64,000 nucleotides of DNA. Source: Lichenibacterium minor. Lineage in GTDB: Bacteria > Pseudomonadota > Alphaproteobacteria > Rhizobiales > Beijerinckiaceae. The DNA is taken from assembly GCF_004137685.1 (NCBI RefSeq), contig NZ_QYBB01000005.1:62001-126000 (forward strand). Direction: 5' to 3'. The notes under the pieces are model-generated. The model saw only the letters and a list, made by a program, of their open reading frames with translations, was not told the origin of the DNA and did no database searches. The translations under genes and the position numbers were made by a program. This document shows positions 18,389 to 27,038 of this stretch, piece by piece (the stretch's first letter is position 1; every line of letters starts with the position of its first letter).

Positions 18389-19018
18389 TCAATATTCGGT
18401 GGACTTGAAGCTTTCGAGCGCCGTCACCGCGTCCCACCACGCGGACACGCCGGGCAGCGCCAGGAACTCGTCCTTGTGGGGCGTCAGGACCACGTAGGCG
18501 AAGATCGGCGCGAGATACAGGTCGGCGAGGCTCGGCTCCGCGCCGGCGATGAAGCGGTCCGACCCGCGGATCTTCATGAGCTCGGCGATCACCGCCTTGC
18601 CGTCGGCGATGCCCTTGTGGTGCATCTCCTCGTTCTTGCCGCCGACGAAATCGGGGAACAGGTGGTAGGCCACCACGCCTCCGATGAGCGGCATGTAGCC
18701 GTAGCTGTCGATGATGCTCACCGTCATGGCGGCGCGCGCCATCGACTTGGGCTCGGCCGGCACGACCTTCCTGCCGGGCAGCACGGCGTCGAGGTAGGCC
18801 GCGATGGCGGGCGTCTCGATCACGCGGAACCCGTCGACGTCGACCACCGGCACCTTGCCGAAGGGATGGCGCTCCAGGTGCTCGGGCGATTTCGGCTCGC
18901 CCTTGAGCACGTTGACGGGGACCTGCTCGAAATCGGTGACGCCCTTCTCGGCGAGCAGCATCTTCACGGTTCGCACGTAGGTGGAGTTGTTGAAGCCCCA
19001 CAGCTTGATCGTCGGCAT
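18389..19018 (-). CDS. Glutathione S-transferase family protein
   Basis: A 209-residue GST with an N-terminal thioredoxin-like domain (TIKLWGFNNSTYVRTVKMLLAEKG, FGKVPVVDVDGFRVIETPAIAAYL) and a helical C-terminal domain with GAEPSLADLYLAPIFAYV, the conserved N-capping box region. The GSH-contacting cis-Pro (KVPVV) and ET-P-A-I motif are intact; the likely catalytic hydroxyl is in the NNSTY segment. Substrate unknown. Start is ATG at 19018. The divergent gene at 19188 encodes an SDR. Confidence 0.88.
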   Translation of the reverse strand: MPTIKLWGFNNSTYVRTVKMLLAEKGVTDFEQVPVNVLKGEPKSPEHLERHPFGKVPVVDVDGFRVIETPAIAAYLDAVLPGRKVVPAEPKSMARAAMTVSIIDSYGYMPLIGGVVAYHLFPDFVGGKNEEMHHKGIADGKAVIAELMKIRGSDRFIAGAEPSLADLYLAPIFAYVVLTPHKDEFLALPGVSAWWDAVTALESFKSTEY

Positions 19019-19187
19019 GTCGTCCTTCCGCGGTGTCGCGACGGGGAGGATGGAACCGCGCGGGCGCGGATCAAGGCCGCGGGCCCGCCTGGGTGGCCGG
19101 GACCGTGCTGCGGCGGTGGGTCGCAAGTTCGGACCCGTCGCGGTCCGGGGCCGTTGGGACGGCGATCCCGCACCCCGGAGTTTCGCC

Positions 19188-20093
19188 ATGACCGATGCCG
19201 CCGTCGACCGCCTGCGCATGCAGGACCCCCGGAAGCAGTACCCGCAGCCGCCCTTCCCCAAGCAGCCGCAGGGCGCCCCGGGCCTCGCCCGTGAGATGGA
19301 CCCGAAGCCCGATCACGGGGAAGCGAGCTACACGGGCTACGGCCGGCTGAAGGGCCGCAAGGCGCTGGTGACGGGCGCGGATTCCGGCATCGGCCGCGCC
19401 GCCGCGATCGCCTTCGCCCGGGAAGGCGCCGACGTGGCGCTGAGCTACCTCGCCGAAGAAGGGCCCGACGCCGAGGAGGTCAGGAAGGTGATCGAGGCCG
19501 AAGGGCGCATCTGCGTCCTGCTGCCCGGCGACATCACGGACGAAACCTTCTGCCTGGAGCTCGTCACCAAGGCGGCGGCCGGCCTCGGCGGCCTCGACAT
19601 CCTGGTCAACAACGCCGGCAAGCAGACCAACCAGGCGGACCTGGACGACATCACCTCCGAGCAGTTCGACCGGACGATGAAAACCAACCTTTACGCCATG
19701 TTCTGGATCACCAAGGCGGCGCTGAAGCACATGCCGGCCGGCGCTTCCATCATCAATACCGCCTCCGTGCAGGGCTTCAGCCCGTCGAAGGGCCTCGTCG
19801 ACTACGCCACCACCAAGGCCGGCATCATCGCCTTCACGGAAGCGCTGGCGAAGCAGCAGATCGAGAACGGCATCCGCGTCAACGCCGTGGCGCCGGGCCC
19901 GTTCTGGACCGCGCTGCAGCCGTCGGGCGGCCAGCCGCAGGAGAAGGTGGCGAAGTTCGGCGCCGAAGTGCCGCTCGGGCGGCCGGGCCAGCCGGTGGAA
20001 TGCGCCCCCATCTACGTGTTCCTGGCGTCGCAGGAGGCGAGCTACGTGACCGGCGAGGTTTATGCGGCGACGGGGGGCAAGGGCACGACCTGA
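19188..20093 (+). CDS. SDR-family oxidoreductase, YghA/glucose dehydrogenase-like
   Basis: A 301-residue SDR with the extended Pro/Lys-rich N-terminus (DPRKQYPQPPFPKQPQGAPG) that marks the YghA/GsiB-associated subgroup, often stress-induced in rhizobia and methylobacteria. The cofactor motif is VTGADSGIGRA, then NNAGKQTNQ, Ser in NTASVQGFSPSKG, the catalytic YATTK and the C-terminal ASYVTGEVYAATGG. Function within the subgroup is unknown. No EcfG-type promoter is evident directly upstream. Start is ATG at 19188; the long open frame upstream lacks homology. Confidence 0.88.
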   Translation: MTDAAVDRLRMQDPRKQYPQPPFPKQPQGAPGLAREMDPKPDHGEASYTGYGRLKGRKALVTGADSGIGRAAAIAFAREGADVALSYLAEEGPDAEEVRKVIEAEGRICVLLPGDITDETFCLELVTKAAAGLGGLDILVNNAGKQTNQADLDDITSEQFDRTMKTNLYAMFWITKAALKHMPAGASIINTASVQGFSPSKGLVDYATTKAGIIAFTEALAKQQIENGIRVNAVAPGPFWTALQPSGGQPQEKVAKFGAEVPLGRPGQPVECAPIYVFLASQEASYVTGEVYAATGGKGTT

Positions 20094-20118
20094 GCCCCAG
20101 ACGACGGTCCATCGAGCC

Positions 20119-21135
20119 TCATGCGGTCTTGTCGATGCGGGCTGGCGACAAGGCATCCGCCGCCAGCCCGAGGTCGACGTTGCGGCCGGATATCGTCACC
20201 GCGATGACCCTGTCGGCGAGTGATCGTCGGCAGGTGAGGGCTGCCGCCAGCGCCACCGCTCCCCCCGGTTCGACCGCCAGCCCGAATTCGCTGAATGCGA
20301 CCTGCATAGCCAGTCTGGCATCGTCGTCCGTCACCGCGATCGTGTCGGCGATGCGACCTTTCAGGATCTCGAACGGGATCGCTGCGGTATGGAGACCGCC
20401 GATCGCGTCGCAGATCGTCCGGCCGCCGGGTGACAGATCGAGCCGCCGTCCTGCCGACAGGGACCGAGCCATCTTCTCGAAGCCCCGAGCTTCCACAGCG
20501 ACGAGGCGCGTCTGCGGAGACAAGGCTTCGAGAGCCAGAGCGCAGCCTGCCGCCAGTCCACCGCCGGAGCAGCAAACGAGCAGCACATCAATGGTCAGAC
20601 CCATTGATCGTGCTTGCTCGACGATCTCAACCGCCGCGGTGCCCTGACCCGCTACGACCCAGGGGTCGTCCGCGGGGGGCACGAATACCCGGTGTTCGCG
20701 TGCGGTGATCTCCGCTGCGACCGCAGCTATCCGATGGGCGGGAGCCTGGACTACGGTGCCCCCATGAGCCTTGATCCGCTCGACTTTCGCCGACGAAGCG
20801 TCGTCTGGGGTCACCACGGTCGCGGTCGTCCCCATGAGCCCGGCGCAATGGGCGAGCGCCAGGCCGTGATTTCCCGAGGATCGCGCAGAAACGCCTCGTC
20901 GGCGCTCGTTCTCCGTCAAGGCAGCGACGCGATTCGCAGCCCCTCTCAGCTTGAATGAGCCGGTGACTTGGAGGTTTTCCGCCTTCAGCAAAAGCCGCCC
21001 GTCGATCTTACGGTTCAGCCAGGGCGATTCGAGCAGTGGCGTCCGCGTGCAAATTCCAGCGATCCGCTTGGCTGCGGCGCGAATGTCGTCGAACGTCGGA
21101 AGAGCCGCTGTATCCGGGAGATCCGTGGTGGACAT
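20119..21135 (-). CDS. Threonine/serine dehydratase-like PLP enzyme (fold type II)
   Basis: A 338-residue catalytic-domain-only enzyme of the threonine ammonia-lyase/serine racemase group, with no ACT-like regulatory domain. The PLP lysine is in GSFKLRGAANR, the substrate loop is SARSSGNHG, and the phosphate-binding loop is CSGGGLAAG. VEPGGAVALAA and the C-terminal VIAVTISGRNVDLG are also typical. Substrate could be threonine, serine or hydroxyaspartate. Base composition is unusual: sampled lines are 60-67% G+C against about 72% around it, so recent acquisition is likely. I chose ATG 21135 (MSTTDLPD) over 21210. Confidence 0.85.
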   Translation of the reverse strand: MSTTDLPDTAALPTFDDIRAAAKRIAGICTRTPLLESPWLNRKIDGRLLLKAENLQVTGSFKLRGAANRVAALTENERRRGVSARSSGNHGLALAHCAGLMGTTATVVTPDDASSAKVERIKAHGGTVVQAPAHRIAAVAAEITAREHRVFVPPADDPWVVAGQGTAAVEIVEQARSMGLTIDVLLVCCSGGGLAAGCALALEALSPQTRLVAVEARGFEKMARSLSAGRRLDLSPGGRTICDAIGGLHTAAIPFEILKGRIADTIAVTDDDARLAMQVAFSEFGLAVEPGGAVALAAALTCRRSLADRVIAVTISGRNVDLGLAADALSPARIDKTA

Positions 21136-21268
21136 GGGACTGCTTTCGCGGTTGCGATCCGCCTTCTGCCGACCGCTCTGCATTTTCGGAACGTTCGGCC
21201 CTAGGTGCAACCTCGATCGTTCGATGGCAGCGGTGCCGCTCGCCCGTTTGTCACTGGTTCCGATGCGC

Positions 21269-21802
21269 TCACCCGGCGGCCCGGCATTCGCCGAAGCCGC
21301 ATTGCAGGAGCACGGCGGCGAGGTTGACCGCCGCCAGGGCGACCACGGCGAGGCCCGCCCACCCGGCGAGCCTCGCGACCCTCGGGGACCGCCGCGCGTC
21401 GCGCGGCGCCGCGCCGAACAGCGCCAGGCGGCCCGCGAAGCCGGCGATCAGCGCCGCCGCGATCACGACGGCCCAGACCGGCATGTGCAACCCCAGCACC
21501 GCGCTGCCCACATAGGCGTGGCCGGGCCGGGGCACGATGTCGAGCAGCACCTGGCGGGTGGACACGACGAGCAGGAACGTCGCCGAAACCAGGCCGATCC
21601 CGGCGGCGCGGACGCTGTCGCCGGGCCGGAAATGCATCATCAGGCCGAAGCAGGCGCCGAACATGCCGACGCGCTCCAGCAGGCACAGCGGGCAGGGCGC
21701 CTCGCCGAAGCCGAACTGCAGCACCAGCGCGGCCGCCAGCACGGCGGCGACGCCGAACAGCATGGCGAGCGCGGCGAGGTCGTCGAGGCGGGCGGCCCTC
21801 AT
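21269..21802 (-). CDS. DsbB-like disulfide bond formation protein, atypical cysteines
   Basis: A 177-residue four-helix membrane protein. The first periplasmic CxxC is in FGEAPCPLCLLERVG (Cys37, Cys40), the pair that reacts with quinone. The second periplasmic loop (about STRQVLLDIVPRPGHAYVGSAVLG) has no cysteines, although E. coli DsbB has the pair there that reoxidises DsbA. Instead a Cys pair lies at the very C-terminus (QCGFGECRAAG). The start overlaps the stop of the upstream 67-aa membrane protein by ATGA, so the two are coupled. Confidence 0.8.
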   Translation of the reverse strand: MRAARLDDLAALAMLFGVAAVLAAALVLQFGFGEAPCPLCLLERVGMFGACFGLMMHFRPGDSVRAAGIGLVSATFLLVVSTRQVLLDIVPRPGHAYVGSAVLGLHMPVWAVVIAAALIAGFAGRLALFGAAPRDARRSPRVARLAGWAGLAVVALAAVNLAAVLLQCGFGECRAAG

Positions 21803-22002
21803 GCGGGGCGGCCCTGCACGGCCGGCGCGGCCCGGACCTGAAGCCAGGGCATGCCGAAGCCGTCCGTCGGGCTGTGGACCTCGAACAGGAACAGGCCCGC
21901 CGACAGCGCCAGGCAGGCGAGGGCGGCCGACAGCGCGATCCACCGAGGGGCGTAGAGCAGGCACGCGAGCGCGGCGGTGAGCGTCGCGAAGATCAGGGCC
22001 AT
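21799..22002 (-). CDS. Small membrane protein coupled to dsbB-like gene
   Basis: A 67-residue protein with two predicted membrane helices (MALIFATLTAALACLLYAPRWIALSAALACLALSAGLFLF) and the C-terminal HSPTDGFGMPWLQVRAAP. Small proteins next to DsbB-like genes are known as DUF5993; size, topology and the H-x-TD-x-F-like tail are compatible, but I am not certain. Its stop codon overlaps the DsbB-like start by ATGA. Confidence 0.6.
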   Translation of the reverse strand: MALIFATLTAALACLLYAPRWIALSAALACLALSAGLFLFEVHSPTDGFGMPWLQVRAAPAVQGRPA

Positions 22003-22163
22003 CACGGCGCGTCTTCCTCCGGGTTCTGGAAACGGACCGGCCTGACTTAGCCGATCCCGCGCCGCCGCGGGAGCCGTCCGTCGCGGCGGCCGCATCCCGG
22101 CCTCCGGGGGCGCGACGGGTGACCGTGGACGGGCGTTGACGCTCCACACCCCATGGAGCCCGC

Positions 22164-23321
22164 ATGACCCGTTCCCGCCTGCCCGCCTCGCTCGCCGCTT
22201 CCGTCGCCCTTTCCGGCGCCCTCCTGGCCTCGCTCCTGCCCGCGGCGTCCCGCGCCGCCGACGCCCCCGCCCTCGCCGAAGTGTGGGGACGGTCCACCAT
22301 CCCGCTCGGCGATCCCGCCTTCGCGGCCGACGGGCGCCTCGTCACCAGCCACCATCCGGCCTTCGCCACCGCCGAGCGCGTCAGCGTCTTCGCCGCGCCC
22401 GACCGGCTGGAGCCGTACCCGGACGCCGGCTGGAACGCCGGCCCGTCCGGCCCGGACCATTTCGACAGCGTGCAGGGGATGCACACGGATTCGAAGGGCG
22501 TGATGTGGATGGGCGACATGGGCGAGCGCGAAACCGCTGTGCCCAAGGTCGTCGGCTGGGACACCAAGGCGAACAGGCTCGTCAAGACCATCCTGCTGCC
22601 CCCGCCCGCCACGGTCCCGGCGTCCGAGCCGCAGGACCTCGCCGTCGACGAAACGCGCGGGCTCGTCGTGCTGGCCGACGAGGCCACCGGGCAGGGCGGC
22701 GACGGCTCGCAGGGCGCGCTGATCGTGGTCGACATCGCGTCGGGGAAGGCGCGGCGCGTCCTGCAGGGGTCGCGGGGCGTCGTGCCCGAGGATCGGGACA
22801 TCGTGGTCGACGGCCGCCACCTGCAGCGGCTGGACGCCAAGACGGGCAAGCGCGCGCCCATGCGGGTCGGGGCCGACGGCATCGCCCTCGACGCCAGGTC
22901 CGAGTGGCTCTACTTCGGGCCGCTCAACGGCAGCTCGGTGTACCGCATCCGCATGGCTGACCTCGCCGACGCGTCATTGAAGCCGGGCGACCTCGAAGGG
23001 AGGGTCGAGCGCTACGCGGCGCGCCCCAACGCGGGCGGCATGATGATGGACGCCGACGACAACCTGTACCTCACCGAGATCGAGCATCGCGCCGTGGGGG
23101 TGATCCCCGCCGCCGACCGCTGCTACCGGCGGGTCGCCACCAGCCCCGACATGCTGTGGCCCGACGGGCTGGCGGCGGGGCCGGACGGGATGGTCTACGT
23201 CACCGTCACGCAGCTCCCGCTCGCGGCGCCCTTCGACGACGGCGACATGAAGGCCCGCGCGCCCTTCCTGGTGATGCGCTTCAAGCCGCAGCCGATCGGG
23301 GCGCGGGCCACCTGCGGCTGA
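22164..23321 (+). CDS. Secreted beta-propeller, yellow/major royal jelly-like protein
   Basis: A 385-residue protein with a signal peptide (SRLPASLAASVALSGALLASLLPAASRAADA). The mature part follows the six-bladed propeller pattern of the SMP-30/MRJP/yellow group: SVQGMHTDSKGVMWMGDMGE, VPASEPQDLAVDETRGLVVLADE, GADGIALDARSEWLYFGPLNGSSVYRI, NAGGMMMDADDNLYLTEIEHRAVGVI, MLWPDGLAAGPDGMVYVTVTQ. Bacterial members are often annotated as L-dopachrome tautomerase-related. The biochemical role is unknown. Start is ATG at 22164. Confidence 0.82.
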   Translation: MTRSRLPASLAASVALSGALLASLLPAASRAADAPALAEVWGRSTIPLGDPAFAADGRLVTSHHPAFATAERVSVFAAPDRLEPYPDAGWNAGPSGPDHFDSVQGMHTDSKGVMWMGDMGERETAVPKVVGWDTKANRLVKTILLPPPATVPASEPQDLAVDETRGLVVLADEATGQGGDGSQGALIVVDIASGKARRVLQGSRGVVPEDRDIVVDGRHLQRLDAKTGKRAPMRVGADGIALDARSEWLYFGPLNGSSVYRIRMADLADASLKPGDLEGRVERYAARPNAGGMMMDADDNLYLTEIEHRAVGVIPAADRCYRRVATSPDMLWPDGLAAGPDGMVYVTVTQLPLAAPFDDGDMKARAPFLVMRFKPQPIGARATCG

Positions 23322-23402
23322 GGCGCCCGGTTCGACCCCGCCGGGCCGGCCATCCCGGCCCCGAGCGGAAAGCCCGGCCGCGCGGCCCGGCCCCGACGCG
23401 GT

Positions 23403-23633
23403 TCACAGCCCCGCGGCGGCCCGCAGGGCGGCGTTCATGCGGTCCTGCCAGCCGGGGCCTTCGGCCTGGAAGTGCTCCAGCACGTCCTCGTCGATCCGCA
23501 GCGTCACGCTTTGGCGCGCGCCCGGGATGGCGGGCGGCTTGGCGGGAGCGGGGGCTGACGGCTTCGCGGCGCCCTTGCTGAAGACGGCTTCGGCCGCCGC
23601 GAAGGGGTCGCGCGGCCTGCGGGGTCGGTCCAT
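23403..23633 (-). CDS. BrnA-like ribbon-helix-helix protein without a BrnT partner
   Basis: A 76-residue protein. The first half is Pro/Ala-rich; the second half (SVTLRIDEDVLEHFQAEGPGWQDRMNAALRAAAGL) matches the C-terminal RHH domain of BrnA-family antitoxins, which bind DNA and neutralise the RNase BrnT. No BrnT gene lies within several hundred bases on either side, so this is either an orphan antitoxin or a stand-alone DNA-binding protein. Start is ATG at 23633; a longer in-frame start exists at 23789 but its extra residues look non-coding. Confidence 0.7.
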   Translation of the reverse strand: MDRPRRPRDPFAAAEAVFSKGAAKPSAPAPAKPPAIPGARQSVTLRIDEDVLEHFQAEGPGWQDRMNAALRAAAGL

Positions 23634-23773
23634 GGCGGGGTCCTCGGGTGATCCGCCCTGTGTGGCGCCGGCGGTGCCGCGCCGCAAGGGCGGACATCGC
23701 GGCGCACCCCCGGCCGGGAACGGCCCCGCTTCGCCGGACATTGCGTCAGGCGACGACCGTGGGGAAACTGCCG

Positions 23774-26032
23774 ATGAACGCACCGACATTCGTGGGCCAG
23801 CCCCTCCGCCGGGTCGACGGCCGCGCCAAGGTGACGGGCTCCGCCGCCTACGCGTCCGACATCCGCCCGCCGGACCTCGCCCATGCGGCCCTGGCGACCA
23901 GCCCCGTTGCCAGGGGGCGCATCCTCGCCATCGACGCGCGCGACGCCGAAGCCGTGCCGGGCGTGCGCGGCGTCTTCACCCACCGCGACTTCGCCGGCGC
24001 CGTCCGGCCCGTCGACTACGTGATGGGCGGCGGCCACGCCAACTCGACGTTCCGGCCCCTCGACGGGCCGGAGGTTCGCTACCATGGGCAGATCATCGGC
24101 CTCGCGGTGGCGGACACGGTGGAAGCCGCCGAGGAAGCCGCGGCCCTGATCCGCTTCACCTTCGCCGAGGAGGAGGCCGAGCCGCGCCTCGACCTCGCGT
24201 CGGGCGCGCCGGAGCCGCTGGCGGACCTGTCCGCCAAGCACCACGACATCGCCCTCGGCGACGCCGACGCGGCGCTGGCGTCGTCCAACATCGCCGTCGA
24301 CGGCCGCTATGCGACGTCGATCCAGCACCACAACCCGATCGAGCTGTTCTCGACGACCTGCGCTTGGGACGGCGACCGGCTCACCGTCTACGAGGCTTCG
24401 AAATACATCGACGCGGTCAAGCACGGGTTGGCGCGGCAGCTCGGCCTCGACCCCGCGGACGTGCGCGTGGTGTGCCCCTTCATCGGCGGGCACTTCGGCT
24501 CGAAATTCGCCCTGTCCCAGCACACCGCCCTCGTGGCGCTGGCGGCGAAGCGGCTCGGCCGGCCGGTGTCGCTGGTGCCGACGCGGCGCGACTGCTTCAC
24601 CATCGCCAACCACCGGCCCGAAACGCGCCACCGCGTGGCCCTGGCCGCCGACGCCGACGGCCGGCTGCGGGGCCTGATCCACGAGGCCGCCATGGCGACG
24701 TCGCGCTTCGACGACTTCGCCATGGAGGGTACGGATGTCACCGCGGCGGTCTACGCCTGCCCGGCGATCCGCACGGCGGAAACGGTGCTGCGGGTCGACC
24801 GCAACACGCCGGGCCCCATGCGGGCTCCGCCCGAGGTCCCCTCCGTGTTCGCCCTCGAATCCGCCATGGACGAGCTGGCGGCCACGCTCGACCTCGACCC
24901 GATCGAGCTCAGGCGGCGCAACGAGACGCGCGTGCGGCCGGAGGACGGCGCGCGCTTCTCGACCCACCCGCTGATGCGCTGCTTCGACATCGGGGCCGAG
25001 GCCTTCGGCTGGGGGCGGCGGCGGTCCGCGCCGGGGACCTCGCGCGACGGGGACTGGCTGGTCGGCCTCGGCTGCGCCAGCACGGTCCGGCCGGTGAAGA
25101 CGGCGCCGGCCTGCCTCCGCGTGGCGATCGAGACCGACGGTTCGGGCACCGTCGAGACGGCGCATCACGAGATCGGCAACGGCCTTCGCACGATCCTCGC
25201 CCAGCTCGCCGCCGACGGCCTCGGCCTGACGCCGGACCACGTGACGGTGCGGCTCGGCGACACCGACCTGCCGCCCGCCGCGGTTTCGGGCGGCTCTTCC
25301 ACCACCACCGCGCTCGCGCCGGCCGTGGAGCGGGCCTGCGACGCCCTGCGGCTCGCGCTCGGCCGCGCCGCCGCAGCCGGCGGGGGGCCGCTCGGCGGCC
25401 TCGACCCCGCCTCGCTCCGGCTCGCCGGCGGGGCGCTCCATTCGCCCGACGGGCGCTCGGAACCGCTGGCGGCGATCGCGGCGGCGGCCGGCGGGCGCGT
25501 CGCGGTGGAGCACGAGCACCTGCCGCCGGGCTTGAAGCCCGCCATGATGGAGAACCTGAAGGGCGGCCGGAACGCGCTCGGCCAGCCGTCCGCGCTGGCT
25601 TGGGCCTTCGGGGCGCAGTTCGCCGAGGTCCGGGTCCACGCCGTCACGGGCGAGATCCGCGTGGCGAAGCTCCTCGGCGCCTTCGCGGCCGGCCGCATCC
25701 TCAACCCCCGCCTCGCCCGCGACCAGCTCGTCGGCGGCATGGTGGGGGGGCTGGGCGGGACGCTGCTGGAAGCCACGGTCGTCGACGGCCGCACGGGCGC
25801 CTACGTCAACCGCGACCTCGCCGAGTACCACGTGCCCGTTTCGGCCGACATCGCCGAGGTCGAGGCCATCCTGGTCGAGGACGACGATCCCGCCGCCAAC
25901 GAGGCCGGCGTGAAGGGCATCGGCGAGCTCGGCATCATCGGCGTCAACGCCGCCATCGCCAACGCGGTGTTCAACGCCACGGGCGAGCGGTTCAGGAGCC
26001 TGCCGATCCGCCTGGGGGACCTGCCGGGCTGA
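23774..26032 (+). CDS. Molybdopterin-binding subunit of xanthine dehydrogenase family oxidoreductase
   Basis: A 752-residue large subunit similar to PaoC/YagR aldehyde oxidoreductase. Domain 1 starts VGQPLRRVDGRAKVTGSAAYASDI; the cofactor segments include FIGGHFGSKF, the MRAPPEVPSVFALESAMDELA stretch, and the C-terminal KGIGELGIIGVNAAIANAVFNATG with the catalytic Glu. In the usual operon the 2Fe-2S and FAD subunits lie immediately upstream; here there is none, and the preceding gene is an opposite-strand BrnA-like gene. It must use subunits from elsewhere, or be a relic that is still intact. Start is ATG 23774. Confidence 0.9.
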   Translation: MNAPTFVGQPLRRVDGRAKVTGSAAYASDIRPPDLAHAALATSPVARGRILAIDARDAEAVPGVRGVFTHRDFAGAVRPVDYVMGGGHANSTFRPLDGPEVRYHGQIIGLAVADTVEAAEEAAALIRFTFAEEEAEPRLDLASGAPEPLADLSAKHHDIALGDADAALASSNIAVDGRYATSIQHHNPIELFSTTCAWDGDRLTVYEASKYIDAVKHGLARQLGLDPADVRVVCPFIGGHFGSKFALSQHTALVALAAKRLGRPVSLVPTRRDCFTIANHRPETRHRVALAADADGRLRGLIHEAAMATSRFDDFAMEGTDVTAAVYACPAIRTAETVLRVDRNTPGPMRAPPEVPSVFALESAMDELAATLDLDPIELRRRNETRVRPEDGARFSTHPLMRCFDIGAEAFGWGRRRSAPGTSRDGDWLVGLGCASTVRPVKTAPACLRVAIETDGSGTVETAHHEIGNGLRTILAQLAADGLGLTPDHVTVRLGDTDLPPAAVSGGSSTTTALAPAVERACDALRLALGRAAAAGGGPLGGLDPASLRLAGGALHSPDGRSEPLAAIAAAAGGRVAVEHEHLPPGLKPAMMENLKGGRNALGQPSALAWAFGAQFAEVRVHAVTGEIRVAKLLGAFAAGRILNPRLARDQLVGGMVGGLGGTLLEATVVDGRTGAYVNRDLAEYHVPVSADIAEVEAILVEDDDPAANEAGVKGIGELGIIGVNAAIANAVFNATGERFRSLPIRLGDLPG

Positions 26033-26127
26033 CCGGACCTCCCGCCCGGGTTGCCTTCGCGGCCCACGGCGCGTAAGGACCGGGCTTCCGCCCGCCGACA
26101 CCCTTGGAGGCACGGGCGCGAAACAGC

Positions 26128-26150
26128 ACGGCCGCATCGGGCGGCCGTTT
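26128..26150 (+). terminator. Leader hairpin or terminator upstream of rplY
   Basis: A perfect 8-bp stem (ACGGCCGC / GCGGCCGT) with a 5-nt loop is followed by TTTCGCATTTC. It lies 24 bp before the rplY start and could terminate the preceding oxidoreductase transcript or act as an attenuator in the rplY leader. Confidence 0.55.
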
Positions 26151-26173
26151 CGCATTTCGAGGACTTGAGAACA

Positions 26174-26842
26174 ATGGCAGCGAGCAAGACCATCGCGGCC
26201 GTGGCGCGCAGCGGGCTCGGCAAGGGGGCCTCCCGCAGCGTCCGCCGCGAAGGCCGCGTGCCGGCGGTCATCTACGGGGGCGGCGACGCGCCCGAAGCGA
26301 TCAGCCTGGCGTTCCGCGACGCCCAGAAGGCCATCTACGCCGGCCACTTCCTGACCACGATCTACGAGGTCGACATCGAGGGCCGCAAGGAGCGCGTGAT
26401 CCCGCGCGACTACCAGCTCGACAAGGTCAAGGACCAGCCGCTCCACGTCGACTTCATGCGCCTGAAGCCGGGCTCGAAGCTGCGCCTCGAGATCCCGCTG
26501 AACCTCGTCAACGTCGACGCGTCGCCCGGCATGAAGCGCGGCGGCACGATCAACATCGTGCGCCACACCATCGAGATGCTCGTGCCGGCCGACAACATCC
26601 CGGACAGCATCACGGCCGACCTGTCGACGCTCGACATCGGCGGGTCGCTGCACATCTCCGCCGTGACGCTGCCCGAGGGCTGCGCGCCGGTGCTGCGCGA
26701 CCGCGACTTCACGCTGGCCACCATCGTGGCGCCGTCGGGCCTGGCCGAGGCCAACGCCGCCGACGCCGCCGCGGCGGCCGCCGCCGAGGCCAAGGCCGCT
26801 GCCGGCGCCAAGGGCGGCAAGAAGGCCCCCCCGAAGAAGTGA
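26174..26842 (+). CDS. rplY: Ribosomal protein bL25, CTC-type
   Basis: bL25 binds 5S rRNA in the large ribosomal subunit. This is the long CTC form: an N-terminal 5S-binding domain ([42 protein letters not shown]) and a C-terminal beta domain ([44 protein letters not shown]). The last 40 residues are an Ala/Lys tail ([24 protein letters not shown]). Length 222 is normal for alphaproteobacteria. rplY followed by pth is a conserved pair. Start ATG at 26174. It is followed by a triple terminator at 26917-27012. Confidence 0.96.
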   Translation: MAASKTIAAVARSGLGKGASRSVRREGRVPAVIYGGGDAPEAISLAFRDAQKAIYAGHFLTTIYEVDIEGRKERVIPRDYQLDKVKDQPLHVDFMRLKPGSKLRLEIPLNLVNVDASPGMKRGGTINIVRHTIEMLVPADNIPDSITADLSTLDIGGSLHISAVTLPEGCAPVLRDRDFTLATIVAPSGLAEANAADAAAAAAAEAKAAAGAKGGKKAPPKK

Positions 26843-26916
26843 GGACGGCGGCGGTCGGCGCGCCCGACCGCCAGCGCGCGCTGCTCGACACGCGGCGCGC
26901 GCCACCCCGTCACGCT

Positions 26917-27012
26917 TCGGACGACGCCCGCTCCGGCGGGCGTTTTGCCTCGGACGACGCCCGCTCCGGCGGGCGTTTTGCCTCGGACGACGCCCGCTCC
27001 GGCGGGCGTTTT
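26917..27012 (+). repeat. Three tandem copies of a 33-bp intrinsic terminator
   Basis: Units at 26917-26949 and 26950-26982 are identical, and the third (26983-27012) is the same for its 30 bases. Each unit contains a perfect 7-bp stem (CGCCCGC / GCGGGCG) with a TCCG loop followed by TTTT, a complete Rho-independent terminator. The array fills most of the rplY-pth spacer, so readthrough from rplY into pth should be strongly reduced, and pth would need a promoter within or after the array. Confidence 0.9.
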
Positions 27013-27038
27013 CGTGTCTGGACAACGGATCCCGCGCC

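Noticed and set aside
23322..23402. tRNA-like GGTTCGACCCC
   Set aside because: A T-arm-like string alone; no acceptor, D or anticodon arms can be built.
26917..27012. CRISPR array
   Set aside because: The 33-bp units are directly adjacent with no spacers and each is a terminator hairpin.
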